In this document: positions 52,451-61,707 of the stretch, in pieces
Numbering within the stretch: position 1 is the stretch's first letter
How the letters are laid out: every line of letters begins with the position of its first letter
DNA from: Phyllobacteriaceae bacterium
GTDB taxonomy: Bacteria > Pseudomonadota > Alphaproteobacteria > Rhizobiales > Rhizobiaceae
DNA length: 64,000 bases
NCBI GenBank assembly: GCA_016711085.1
Contig: JADJTR010000001.1
Coordinates: forward strand, 124,001 to 188,000
Direction: 5' to 3'
The notes under the pieces: model-generated
Told to the model about the DNA's origin: nothing
Databases searched by the model: none
What the model saw: the letters and a program-made list of their open reading frames with translations, nothing else
Translations under genes and position numbers: made by a program

Positions 52451-53818
52451 TTGAAAACGATCATCGAACCCTTTCGCATCAAATCGGTCGAACCGATCCG
52501 CATGACCTCGCGCGCCGAGCGTCAGGTCCTGCTTGCCGCCGCCCACTATAACCTTTTCGCCCTGCACTCCGACGACGTGATCATCGACCTGCTGACCGAT
52601 TCCGGCACCTCGGCGATGAGCACGAAGCAATGGGCGGCCATCATGCTCGGCGACGAGAGCTACGCCGGCTCGCCGTCATTCCAGCGTTTCGAGGCGGCGG
52701 TGAAAAACCTGATGCCGTTCAGGCATGTCATTCCGACGCATCAGGGCCGGGCGGCGGAAGCGATCCTGTTCCACATCCTTGGTGGCAAGGGCCGGAAAAT
52801 TCCGTCCAACACCCATTTCGACACGACGCGGGCCAATATCGAAGCGACCGGGGCCGAGGGCGTCGATCTGGTCATCGCCGAGGGCCACGATCCGGCCGCC
52901 ATCCACCCGTTCAAGGGCAATATTGATATCGACCGGCTGGAGGCGTTCCTCGACGCCGAGGGCGACGCGGTCCCCTGCGTCATGCTGACCGTCACCAACA
53001 ACGCTGGCGGCGGCCAGCCGGTCAGCCTTGCCAACATCCATGCCGCCCGCGATCTGGCGCATCGATTCGACAAGCCGTTCATCATCGATGGTTGCCGCTT
53101 TGCCGAGAACGCCTGGTTCATCAAGATACGCGAACCGGGGCAGGGCGAGCGGAGTGTGGTCGATATCGTCCGCGCCATGTTCGATGGCGCCGACGGCATG
53201 ACCATGAGCGCCAAGAAAGACGCCTTCGCCAATATCGGCGGCTGGCTGGCGCTGAACGACGACGCGCTGGCCGAGCGCGCCCGCATGCGCCTGATCCAGA
53301 CCGAGGGCTTCCCGACCTATGGCGGGCTTGCCGGCCGCGATCTCGACGCCATCGCCCAAGGCCTCGCCGAAATCGTCGACGAGGATTATCTCGCCTATCG
53401 CGTCCGCACCAACGACTACATCTGCGACCGCCTGGACGCGCTCGGCATTCCGCTGGTGCTGCCGGCCGGCGGCCACGCCGTCTTCGTCGATGCGCGCAAT
53501 TGGCTGCCCCACATCCCGCCGCTCGCCTATCCGGGCCAGGCGCTCGCCTGCGCCCTCTACGAGGAAGGCGGCATTCGCGGCTGCGAGATCGGCACGGTGA
53601 TGTTCGGCCGCGCGCCGGACGGGAGCGAGCATCCCGCGGCGATGGACCTCGTCCGCCTTGCCATGCCGCGCCGCGTCTACACCCAGTCGCACGCCGACTA
53701 CATCGTCGAGACCTTCGCCGAACTTGCGGCACGAAAGGACAGCCTGCCGGGTTTTCGCATTGTCGAGGAGCCGAAAGCGTTGCGCCATTTCACCGCGAAA
53801 TTCGCGCCTTTGGGCTGA
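52451..53818 (+). CDS. Tryptophanase / tyrosine phenol-lyase family beta-eliminating lyase
   Basis: 455-aa PLP enzyme splitting tryptophan to indole, pyruvate and ammonia, or tyrosine to phenol. A TTG start at 52451 (KTIIEPFRIKSVEPIRMTSR) gives the family length of about 456-470 aa; the open frame extends to 52355 without similarity. Motifs are IDLLTDSGTSAMS, VIPTHQGRAAE, IIDGCRFAENAWF and the PLP lysine in MTMSAKKDAFANIGG. In GCEIGTVMFGR the residue after Glu is Ile, as I recall for tryptophanases (VEIG), where tyrosine phenol-lyases have Arg (MERG), so tryptophan is the better guess. No tnaC leader or tnaB permease is seen nearby. Confidence 0.82.
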   Translation: MKTIIEPFRIKSVEPIRMTSRAERQVLLAAAHYNLFALHSDDVIIDLLTDSGTSAMSTKQWAAIMLGDESYAGSPSFQRFEAAVKNLMPFRHVIPTHQGRAAEAILFHILGGKGRKIPSNTHFDTTRANIEATGAEGVDLVIAEGHDPAAIHPFKGNIDIDRLEAFLDAEGDAVPCVMLTVTNNAGGGQPVSLANIHAARDLAHRFDKPFIIDGCRFAENAWFIKIREPGQGERSVVDIVRAMFDGADGMTMSAKKDAFANIGGWLALNDDALAERARMRLIQTEGFPTYGGLAGRDLDAIAQGLAEIVDEDYLAYRVRTNDYICDRLDALGIPLVLPAGGHAVFVDARNWLPHIPPLAYPGQALACALYEEGGIRGCEIGTVMFGRAPDGSEHPAAMDLVRLAMPRRVYTQSHADYIVETFAELAARKDSLPGFRIVEEPKALRHFTAKFAPLG

Positions 53819-53823
53819 TCTGC

Positions 53824-55035
53824 CTATTTCCCAGCCGTTATCGTCACCCCGGCAGCCTCCAGCGCCGCCGGGGCTTGGGCCCCGCCCATGGCGGCGAAGC
53901 GCGCGAGCGGGCCGGCCGGGGCGGCAATCGCGATATGGCCGAAAGTGGTGAGGAATTGCGCCAGCGCTTGTTCCGCCTCGAAAGCGATCCGGCCATGGCC
54001 GGCGCGCCTCAGCGCCGAACCCGCCTGCTGGCCGAGCGCGCCGGCCAGCGCCTGCGGCGACGCGCCGGTTTGCGCCGCCATCAGCGCCATGGCGCGCCGC
54101 GCCATGCCGGCCTCGACGAAGGCCAGTCGCGCGCCGCCCAGCGTCGCGTCGGGCGAAGCCGCCAGAATGGCGGCGGGAACGGGCGAGACTGTTGCTGCTT
54201 CGGCGAGGTCGTCGAGGTCGTAGTCGGCGACGAGATTGAACGCCCCGTCGGCGCGGACGAACGCCTTGCCGCTGGCGTGGCCGCCGTGGCGGAACGTCTC
54301 CGCTTCGATGCGCACCGGCAAGCGGGCATAGCCGAGTTCGGCGAACACCGTGCCGGCCAGCGCCTCCAGCCAAGGCGTGGTCAAATCGGCGGTGGCGGCG
54401 TAGCGCCAGGTCTCGCCGGCCGAGCGCTTGCGCGCCTCCTCGATGGCGATGTCGCCGACGATCAGCGGCGTCGAGCCTTGCGTCGCATAGGCAAGCCGGT
54501 CGATGGCGAGACGCCGCCCGCCGAAAATGATCGCGCCGAAAACGTCGGACGAAGCGATGCGCGTCGGCCGCAGCAGCCAGTCGTTGAGCGTCAACACGCC
54601 GATTTCGACTGTCTCGTCGGACGAACGCCCGAGCGAGCCGGGCGGATCGACGCCGAGTTCGCTGTAAAGCGCATCGATCTGCAGCACCTCCATCGAGAAG
54701 GCGGCGGCCCTGTGCCGCAAAGTGGAGAAAACGGCTTGTTCGACCCGGAATCCGTCGCCGTCCGGCGTCACCCCTTCCAGGCGGATTTCGCCGATCGAGG
54801 TCGAATTGACATCGTCGGGCTCGACCGGATTGGGGATGTCGATCTTCAGATCCCTGACGATCGCATCGCCGTCAGCATCGATCACGAGCGACCGGTAGCC
54901 GGGTCGCACGCCCGTCGCCGCCGCGATGGCGTCGAGCGTCGCCTTGACGACCGGCGGCTCGGCTTCGGCCCGCGCGGCGACCGGCGTCGCCAGCAAAGCG
55001 AGGAAAAACAGGCGGAACAGGGTCGCTCGGGCCAT
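53824..55035 (-). CDS. Predicted periplasmic protein of unknown function
   Basis: 403-aa protein; no named family is recognised. The start at 55035 gives a signal peptide (MARATLFRLFFLALLATPVA). The mature region is mostly beta-rich, with repeated Asp/Gly turns (YRSLVIDADGDAIVRDLKID), and ends in an Ala-rich helical part (ALMAAQTGASPQALAGALGQ). The pattern resembles uncharacterised alphaproteobacterial exported proteins with AsmA/YdbH-like beta repeats, but that is weak. It is divergent from the TPR-CHAT gene with 145 nt between. Confidence 0.7.
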   Translation of the reverse strand: MARATLFRLFFLALLATPVAARAEAEPPVVKATLDAIAAATGVRPGYRSLVIDADGDAIVRDLKIDIPNPVEPDDVNSTSIGEIRLEGVTPDGDGFRVEQAVFSTLRHRAAAFSMEVLQIDALYSELGVDPPGSLGRSSDETVEIGVLTLNDWLLRPTRIASSDVFGAIIFGGRRLAIDRLAYATQGSTPLIVGDIAIEEARKRSAGETWRYAATADLTTPWLEALAGTVFAELGYARLPVRIEAETFRHGGHASGKAFVRADGAFNLVADYDLDDLAEAATVSPVPAAILAASPDATLGGARLAFVEAGMARRAMALMAAQTGASPQALAGALGQQAGSALRRAGHGRIAFEAEQALAQFLTTFGHIAIAAPAGPLARFAAMGGAQAPAALEAAGVTITAGK

Positions 55036-55180
55036 TGCGGTCTCCTTCGCGCCCCGTATTGCCGGCCAAATTAACCCTATTATGGCGGTCGTCAAACGGC
55101 CTTGGCTTGGCCGCAATCGCGTCTTGATCCCGCCGCGACGAAACGCTTGAATTCGGTCGGGGCGCTTGGAAGACATTTCG

Positions 55181-58100
55181 ATGCCGTCAAGGCGCATGGG
55201 CATACTGGACTGTTTTCGCGCCGGCCTCTTCGCCGGCGCGGTGCTCGCGGTTTCGCCGGCGTTTGCCGGACCGGCCGAGGACGCAGCATCCATCCAGTCG
55301 TTTCTCGATGCGAGAAACCCTGTCGACGCGGAAAAACGGGCGCGCGCCGCCCTTGAGGCCGCGCCCGCCGCCGAATCCGCCGATGGCGCCAATCTGTTGC
55401 GCTTGCTCGGCGACGCGCTCTACGACCAGAAAAAATACGCCGACGCCGAGCCGGTCTATCGCCGCGCACTGGCGCTGCGCGAGAAAACGCTCGGCGTCGA
55501 TCACGCCGATACCGCCGTCTCCGTCACCGATCTGGCGCTGACGCTGAAGGAACTGAAGCGCTACGACGAGGCCGAACCGCTGTACCGCCGCGCCATCGCC
55601 ATGCGCGAGAAGGTCTTTGGCGCCGGCCACTGGGACGTTGCGCGCAGCTGGTTCCGCCTGGCGCGCATGGTCGACGCCAAGGGCGATTTCGCAGCTGCGG
55701 CGAAGGCCATGGAGAACGCGATTAGCATCGGCGAAAAGGCCAAAGGCGAAACCGACCCGACAATTGTGTCGTGGATTTCGGAACGCGCTTTCCAACTGCA
55801 CGACGCCGGCGACCTCGCCGCCGCCGAGACAGCCTATCGCCTGGTCATCGCGCGCGCCCCGGCGGACGAAAAGACCGTCCTTATCGCCCGGCGCGGCCTC
55901 GGCAATCTGTTGCGCCAGACCGGCAAACCCGAGGAAGCCGAAGCGGAATTGCGCGCCGCGCTGGCGGGACTGGAAGCAACCTTGGGGACGGAAGATCCGG
56001 AGGTTGCAGCGACGCTCGATTCCCTTGCCGGCGCTCTGCTCAAGGCGGGCAAGGCCGGCGATGCCGTCGCGGCGCGCGAGCGGGCGCTCGGCGTTCGCGA
56101 GAAACTGGCCGGCGGCGGCGGGGCGCTGGCCGAAGTATTGAAAGCCCATGGCCGCTTCATGATGAGCGCTGCCGAACCGGCCAAGGCAGCCGCTGCTTTC
56201 GCCCGCGTCGCCGACTTGGTCGTCGCCGAGTCGGGTCGCGACAGCCTCGCCGTCGCGGATGCATTCGAGGACTTGTCTTTGGCGCGCCGCGGAGCCGGCG
56301 AAATAAACTCCGCCGAGAACCTGCTGCGTGAAGCCATCGCGATCCGGGAACGCCATGACGCCTTGGCCAATGCCGATGGGGTCGCGGCTTTGATCCGTCT
56401 CGCTGGCTTCGCTTCCGACCGGGACGACGTCATCGCGGCGGTGGCGGGATACAAGCGGGCCATCGCCCTTGGCGAGGCAGCACTCGGTCCCGACGATCCA
56501 TTGGTCGCTTTCGCGCTTAATTTTCTTGGCACGATCTATTTCGGCCAGAACCGACTCGACGAATCGGAATTGTTGCTCAAGCGCGCTCTGGCTGTGATGG
56601 AAAAATCGGGCATCAAAGGCTCCACTGCCGCCGCGGTTCGCTCGTCATTGTCATTGTTGCTTGCCGCTAGCCAGCGTTACGATGAGGCCATCGCAAACTT
56701 GACCGCCGCCGCTGCCGCATTCGCAGCGGAATATGGCGACGATTCGCTCGACGTTGCCCGCGTCAAGGCCAATATCGGCCAGTTGCGCGAACGCAAGGGG
56801 GAATACGTCGTCGCGGAAAAGGAACTGCGCGACGCGATGGCCGTGCTCGGGAAATCGGCCGCTGGCCGCGAAGCGCTGTCCGGCGCGACCCTTTCATTGG
56901 CGATGGCGCTGAAGGGGCAGGGCCGCTTTGACGAGGCCGCGACGATACTCGACGGCCTTCTTGTCGAGCGCGCCGCCCAATGGGGCGAAGGCGATCGCCA
57001 AACCGTGCAGGTCCTTTCCAGCCTCGCCCTCGTTCGCGCGGCGCAAGGCAATGATGCAGCGGCTGCGGCCCTTCTGGAAGCCCATGTCGCCGCCACCGAG
57101 CGCGCTGCGAATGCCAATGCTAGGGCGGCAGGCGCACAACTGACCGGCGTGATCGAAGATCGCGCCATTTCGGCCGGCGCCGTCTATGATCATCTGGCCC
57201 GCACCTATGCCCGCCTCGCCGAAAAAAACCCGGCGGAGCGGGATGCATTCGCGCAAAAGGCCTTCCTCGTTTCCCAACGCGTCATCGAAAGCCAGGCCGC
57301 CGGCGCGTTGCAGCAGATGGCGTCTCGCCAGGCGTCCGGTTCTGGCGAATTGGCGCGGCTGTTGCGCCGGCGCGAGGACCTCGTCGACGCCTGGCGGGAC
57401 GCCGACCGCAGGCGCACGCAGATGCGCACCCTCGACGCCGGCAAGCGCGATGCGGCGGCCGAAAAGGCGCAGGAGGCGCAGCTTGCCGAAACCGACGCCA
57501 GCCTCCGCGCCCTCGACGCCGACGTGAAAGCGCGCTTTCCGGACTACCAGTCGCTCCAGCGCCCGGCGCCGCTCGATTTTTCCGCCGTGCAGGCGGCGCT
57601 CGGCGACGATGAAGTGCTGCTGTTCTATGCCGATCTGAACCGCATGAACGACGAGGATTTCGCCACTTACCTTTGGGCGGTGCCGAAATCCGGTTCGCCG
57701 CGCTGGGTCAAGCTCGACAAGGCGACCGGTCAGATCTCCGGAGCGGTGCGTCACATGCGCGGCCTGCTCGGCGTCGGCGGCGATACGCGCGGCGCGCAGA
57801 AGCTCGGGGCCGGACAGCAAGCGGATCGGACAGGCGAAGTGCTGACGGCCGGCGAGGAAATCTACAAGGTCGTCCTCGCCCCGGTCGCCGACCTGATCGC
57901 GGGCAAGAACCTGGTCATCGTGCCGTCGAAGAAGCTCGCCAACCTGCCGTTCCAGTTGCTGGTGTCGAAAGCCGCGCCGGCCGGCACGACCGACCGCTAC
58001 CGCGATGCGCGCTGGATCGCCCGGGATCACGCCATCACCGTGCTGCCGTCGGTGTCGGCGCTGGCGGCGCTCAAGAACCTGCCGCCGGCGGCGGGCGACC

Positions 58101-58885
58101 GCGCGCCCTATCTCGCCTTCGCCAATCCGCTGCTCGCCGGCCGTTTCGGCGATGACCGCCGCGCCTTCGCACGATCCGGCTGCGCGCCCGCGAAGCATGC
58201 CGAAACGATGGTCGCCGCCGCCGAATTGCCGGAGGTCTCGACCCTGTTTCGCGGCGCCGCCGCCGATGTCGCCGCCGTGCGTGCGCTGGCGCCCCTGCCG
58301 GAGACGACCGACGAGGTCTGCGCCGTCGCCGATGCGCTTGGCGTTGGCGTCGACGCGCTGCGTCTCGGCGCGGACGCCAACGAGGCGGAAATCAAGGCGA
58401 TGTCGGAGAATGGCGCGCTGGAAAAAGCCCGCATCCTGCATTTTGCCACCCACGGCCTCGTCTCCGGCGAATTGCAGGGCCTTGCCGAACCGGCCATCGT
58501 CATGACGCCGCCGGATGCCCCGTCGTCGGCAAACGACGGCTTGTTGACCGCTTCGGAAGTCACCACGCTGAGGCTCGACGCCGACTGGGTCATCCTGTCG
58601 GCCTGCAACACTGCCTCGGGGGAAGGCGGCGGCGAGGCGCTGTCCGGCCTGGCCCGCGCCTTCTTTTACGCCGGCGCGCGCGCCCTGATGGTGTCGCACT
58701 GGCCGGTCAATTCCGAAGCGGCGGTTAGCCTCGTCACCAAGGCGGCAGGCGAAATCGCCCGCGATCCCGCCGTTGACCGCGCCGAGGCGTTGCGCCGCGC
58801 CATGGTTGCCGAGATCGACAAGGGCGGCCGTCACGCCGATCCGGCCAATTGGGCACCGTTCATCCTTGTCGGCGCGGCGCGCTGA
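55181..58885 (+). CDS. Exported TPR-repeat protein with C-terminal CHAT (caspase-like) protease domain
   Basis: 1234-aa protein. The start at 55181 gives a signal peptide (DCFRAGLFAGAVLAVSPAFA), so it is predicted exported. Residues about 60-720 are tetratricopeptide repeats of the kinesin-light-chain type (YADAEPVYRRALALREKTLG, YDEAEPLYRRAIAMREKVFG). A coiled linker (about 730-800) follows. The CHAT domain (about 850-1234) has the catalytic pair His1091 (HFATHG) and Cys1142 (LSACNTASGEGGGEALSGLA), both intact, so it is predicted to be an active cysteine protease. Targets are unknown. Such TPR-CHAT proteins are scattered in alphaproteobacteria. Confidence 0.9.
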   Translation: MPSRRMGILDCFRAGLFAGAVLAVSPAFAGPAEDAASIQSFLDARNPVDAEKRARAALEAAPAAESADGANLLRLLGDALYDQKKYADAEPVYRRALALREKTLGVDHADTAVSVTDLALTLKELKRYDEAEPLYRRAIAMREKVFGAGHWDVARSWFRLARMVDAKGDFAAAAKAMENAISIGEKAKGETDPTIVSWISERAFQLHDAGDLAAAETAYRLVIARAPADEKTVLIARRGLGNLLRQTGKPEEAEAELRAALAGLEATLGTEDPEVAATLDSLAGALLKAGKAGDAVAARERALGVREKLAGGGGALAEVLKAHGRFMMSAAEPAKAAAAFARVADLVVAESGRDSLAVADAFEDLSLARRGAGEINSAENLLREAIAIRERHDALANADGVAALIRLAGFASDRDDVIAAVAGYKRAIALGEAALGPDDPLVAFALNFLGTIYFGQNRLDESELLLKRALAVMEKSGIKGSTAAAVRSSLSLLLAASQRYDEAIANLTAAAAAFAAEYGDDSLDVARVKANIGQLRERKGEYVVAEKELRDAMAVLGKSAAGREALSGATLSLAMALKGQGRFDEAATILDGLLVERAAQWGEGDRQTVQVLSSLALVRAAQGNDAAAAALLEAHVAATERAANANARAAGAQLTGVIEDRAISAGAVYDHLARTYARLAEKNPAERDAFAQKAFLVSQRVIESQAAGALQQMASRQASGSGELARLLRRREDLVDAWRDADRRRTQMRTLDAGKRDAAAEKAQEAQLAETDASLRALDADVKARFPDYQSLQRPAPLDFSAVQAALGDDEVLLFYADLNRMNDEDFATYLWAVPKSGSPRWVKLDKATGQISGAVRHMRGLLGVGGDTRGAQKLGAGQQADRTGEVLTAGEEIYKVVLAPVADLIAGKNLVIVPSKKLANLPFQLLVSKAAPAGTTDRYRDARWIARDHAITVLPSVSALAALKNLPPAAGDRAPYLAFANPLLAGRFGDDRRAFARSGCAPAKHAETMVAAAELPEVSTLFRGAAADVAAVRALAPLPETTDEVCAVADALGVGVDALRLGADANEAEIKAMSENGALEKARILHFATHGLVSGELQGLAEPAIVMTPPDAPSSANDGLLTASEVTTLRLDADWVILSACNTASGEGGGEALSGLARAFFYAGARALMVSHWPVNSEAAVSLVTKAAGEIARDPAVDRAEALRRAMVAEIDKGGRHADPANWAPFILVGAAR

Positions 58886-60115
58886 CTATTCGTCCTCGAC
58901 CACCTTCAGCCGCAACTGCCCGGATTTGGTCTCCACCGCTCGCGGCGCCGGTTCCGGCGCGGCCGGCAATTCGCCGAATTCCAAGGCCTCGATGCGCTGG
59001 CCGCGCTTGGTCACCTTGGCGGTCGAAACGAGGATCTCGTCGATATCCTTCGCCGTCTGGCCGAAATGGCCGTGCAGGCGGCGCACGCGCTCGTCGAGCC
59101 GGCCCAAATCCTCCATCAGGCGCATCACCTCGCCCTGGATGAGGTGCGCCTGTTCGCGCATGCGCGCATCCTTCAGCACCGACTGGATAACCTGGATCGA
59201 CAGCATCAGCAGCGATGGCGACACGATGACGATGCGGGCGCGATGCGCCCGTTGCACGATCGCCTCGTGGTTCTCGTGGATTTCGGCGAACACCGATTCC
59301 GACGGCACGAACAGGAAGGCTGTGTCCTGCGTCTCGCCGGGAACGAGGTATTTGTCGGCCACCGCCTTGATGTGCACATCCATGTCGCGGCGAAACAGCG
59401 CCACCGCGGCCTTCAACAGCGCCTCGTTGCCTTCCGCCGAGCGGATGGCGTTGAAGCTTTCGAGCGGAAACTTGGCGTCGATGGCCAGCGACGGCGCGCC
59501 GTTCGGCATGCGGATCAGGCAATCGGGCCGGAATCCCGAAGCGAGTGTCGCCTGGAATTCGTAACTCCCCGGCGGCAGGCCGTCGGCGACGATCGCCTCC
59601 ATGCGCGCCTGGCCGAAGGCGCCGCGCGTCTGCTTGTTGGACAGGATGGCCTGCAGGCCGGCGACCTGGCCGGCGAGCGACTGGATGTTGCCCTGCGCCG
59701 CGTCGATGACGGCGAGGCGCTCCTGCAATCGCGACAGGTTCTCGTGCGTCGCTTTCGTCTGCTCGGCGATCGATTGCCCGAGCCGGTGCGTCATGCCGTC
59801 GAGCCGTTCGCCCATGGCGCGGGCGATCTCGCCCTGGCGCGAGCCGAACAACTCGGCCATCGTCGCCATGCGGCCCTGCATCTCCGACTGGGTCTTGAGT
59901 ATGTCGGACAGGCGGTCCTCCGCCTCGCGCGCCCGCTCGGCCGATTCGGCCGCCGCCCGCGCCCCGGCTCTCGACGAGCGCCACAGGCTGACGCCGAGCG
60001 CCAGCAGCAGCAGGCCGGCCAGCGCCGCGCCGGCGATGAGCGCCTGGCCGAGCGTGATTGTCGTCGCGCCGAGCGTGACGACTGGCGTGGAGAGAAGGGC
60101 GCTGAGTTCGTCCAT
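58886..60115 (-). CDS. rmuC: DNA recombination protein RmuC
   Basis: 409-aa protein with one N-terminal membrane helix (TITLGQALIAGAALAGLLLL), a coiled coil (about 45-140) and the RmuC nuclease-like domain (PDE(D/E)xK fold): DCLIRMPNGAPSLAIDAKFP, AFLFVPSESVFAEIHENHEA and HGHFGQTAKDIDEILVST. It limits inversions at short repeats in E. coli. It meets the CHAT gene tail to tail without a gap. Neighbouring def-fmt-truA is the usual context in this order. Confidence 0.92.
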   Translation of the reverse strand: MDELSALLSTPVVTLGATTITLGQALIAGAALAGLLLLALGVSLWRSSRAGARAAAESAERAREAEDRLSDILKTQSEMQGRMATMAELFGSRQGEIARAMGERLDGMTHRLGQSIAEQTKATHENLSRLQERLAVIDAAQGNIQSLAGQVAGLQAILSNKQTRGAFGQARMEAIVADGLPPGSYEFQATLASGFRPDCLIRMPNGAPSLAIDAKFPLESFNAIRSAEGNEALLKAAVALFRRDMDVHIKAVADKYLVPGETQDTAFLFVPSESVFAEIHENHEAIVQRAHRARIVIVSPSLLMLSIQVIQSVLKDARMREQAHLIQGEVMRLMEDLGRLDERVRRLHGHFGQTAKDIDEILVSTAKVTKRGQRIEALEFGELPAAPEPAPRAVETKSGQLRLKVVEDE

Positions 60116-60214
60116 TGCCGGACCCTAACCGATTCGGTGCGAAGAAAGCGACCAAAACGTGAACGGACAAGCAGCCGCGTTGACGGCGCGCCGGACGCCG
60201 ATTACGGGAGCGCC

Positions 60215-60741
60215 ATGGCGCTGAAACCCATTGTCCTGTTGCCCGATCCGATCCTGCGCGAAACCTCCAAACCGGTCACGCGCTTTGACGCCCATTTGCA
60301 GCGCTTCGCCGCCGACATGCTGGAAACCATGTACGATGCCCCGGCATCGGCCTTGCCGCCATCCAGGTCGGAGAGCCGGTGCGCCTGCTCGTTGCCGACG
60401 TCTCGGGCAAGGACGAGGAGAAGCGGCCGCTCGTCATCGTCAATCCCAAGATCGTCGCGACCGGCGACGACGCCTCGGTTTACGAGGAGGGTTGCCTGTC
60501 GATCCCGGACTATTACGCCGAAGTCGAACGCCCGGCATCCGTCACCGTCGCCTATCAGGACGCGCACGGCCACAAGCACGAACTCGTCGCCGAGGGTCTG
60601 CTCGCCACCTGCCTGCAACACGAAATCGACCATTTGAACGGTATTTTGTTCATCGACCACATCTCGCGGTTGAAACGCGAAATGGTCATCCGCAAGTTCC
60701 GCAAATTGGCGAAAGAGCGGGCGGAAAAGCCGGCGCTGTGA
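60215..60741 (+). CDS. def: Peptide deformylase, probable frameshift at about 60343
   Basis: Iron/zinc enzyme of about 175 aa that removes the formyl group from new proteins; essential together with fmt. The first frame gives MALKPIVLLPDPILRETSKP up to METMYDAP; the next frame continues with the motif GIGLAAIQVG (as IGLAAIQVGEPVRLLVADVS), then EEGCLSIPDYYAEVERP and LLATCLQHEIDHLNGILF, holding all metal ligands (Cys and HExxH). One G missing from CCCCGGC at 60339-60345 (CCCCGGGC expected) explains the break. Since def is essential, a consensus deletion is the only sensible reading. Confidence 0.93.
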
Positions 60742-60786
60742 TTTCCGCCTTGCCGCCAAGCGGGGCATTGAACAACGAGGACCGCC

Positions 60787-61707
60787 TTGCGCATTGTCTT
60801 CATGGGCACGCCCGAATTCGCCGCCGCGACCTTGCGCGCCGTGCATGCGGCCGGCCATGACATCGTCGCGGTCTATGCGCAGCCGCCGCGCCCCGGCGGC
60901 CGGCGCGGGCTGGAATTGGTCAAATCGCCGGTTCACGTGGAGGCGGAAAGCCTCGGGCTGTCGGTGCGCACGCCCGTCTCGCTGAAAATCGCCGAGGAAC
61001 AGGCTTCTTTCGTCGCGCTCGATGCCGATGTCGCGGTCGTCGTCGCCTACGGCCTGCTGCTGCCGAAGGCGGTGATCGAGGGAACGCGCCTCGGCTGCTT
61101 CAACGGGCACGCCTCGAAACTGCCGCGCTGGCGCGGCGCCGCGCCGATCCAGCGGGCGATCATGGCCGGCGACGCCGAAACCGCGATGACAATCATGAAA
61201 ATGGATGAGGGCCTCGATACCGGCCCGATCGCCCTGGAGCGCGCCGTCGCCATCGGTGCCGACATGACCGGCGGCGAACTGCACGACGCGCTGCGCGAAG
61301 CCGGAGCGGACCTGATGGTCGAGGCGTTGGCGCGGCTCGAACGCGGCGACCTGCCCTTGCGCGCGCAGCCTGTCGCAGCTGTCGCCTACGCGAAAAAGAT
61401 CGACAAAGCCGAGGCCCGCATCGACTGGACCGCGCCGGCAGTCGAGGTTCACAATCGCATCCGAGCCCTGTCGCCTGCGCCCGGCGCATGGTGCGAGATG
61501 ATCATCGGCGGCGTGGCGGAGCGGGTGAAACTGCTGCGCTCGACCGTAGCCGAAGGGCGCGGCGCGCCTGGCGCGCTGATCGGCGACGATTTGACCGTCG
61601 CCTGCGGCGATGGCGCGGTTCGCCTTCTGGAGGTTCAGCGCACCGGCGGCAAGCCGATGGCGGCGCGGCATTTCCTCCTCGGCGCGCCGGTCGAACGGGT
61701 CGCATGA
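60787..61707 (+). CDS. fmt: Methionyl-tRNA formyltransferase
   Basis: 306-aa enzyme formylating initiator Met-tRNA with 10-formyl-THF. TTG start at 60787 (RIVFMGTPEFAAATLRAVHA) with GAGGA upstream. Catalytic and substrate motifs are GCFNGHASKLPRWRGAAPIQ, where the family has HxSLLPRWRGAAPIQ, and MKMDEGLDTGPI. The C-terminal tRNA-binding domain includes KIDKAEARIDWT. 45 nt after def; overlaps truA by 4 nt. Confidence 0.95.
   Translation: MRIVFMGTPEFAAATLRAVHAAGHDIVAVYAQPPRPGGRRGLELVKSPVHVEAESLGLSVRTPVSLKIAEEQASFVALDADVAVVVAYGLLLPKAVIEGTRLGCFNGHASKLPRWRGAAPIQRAIMAGDAETAMTIMKMDEGLDTGPIALERAVAIGADMTGGELHDALREAGADLMVEALARLERGDLPLRAQPVAAVAYAKKIDKAEARIDWTAPAVEVHNRIRALSPAPGAWCEMIIGGVAERVKLLRSTVAEGRGAPGALIGDDLTVACGDGAVRLLEVQRTGGKPMAARHFLLGAPVERVA

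Noticed and set aside
56894..58834. 646-codon minus-strand open frame inside the TPR-CHAT gene
   Set aside because: The plus-strand gene has TPR and CHAT motifs throughout; the antisense frame shows none.
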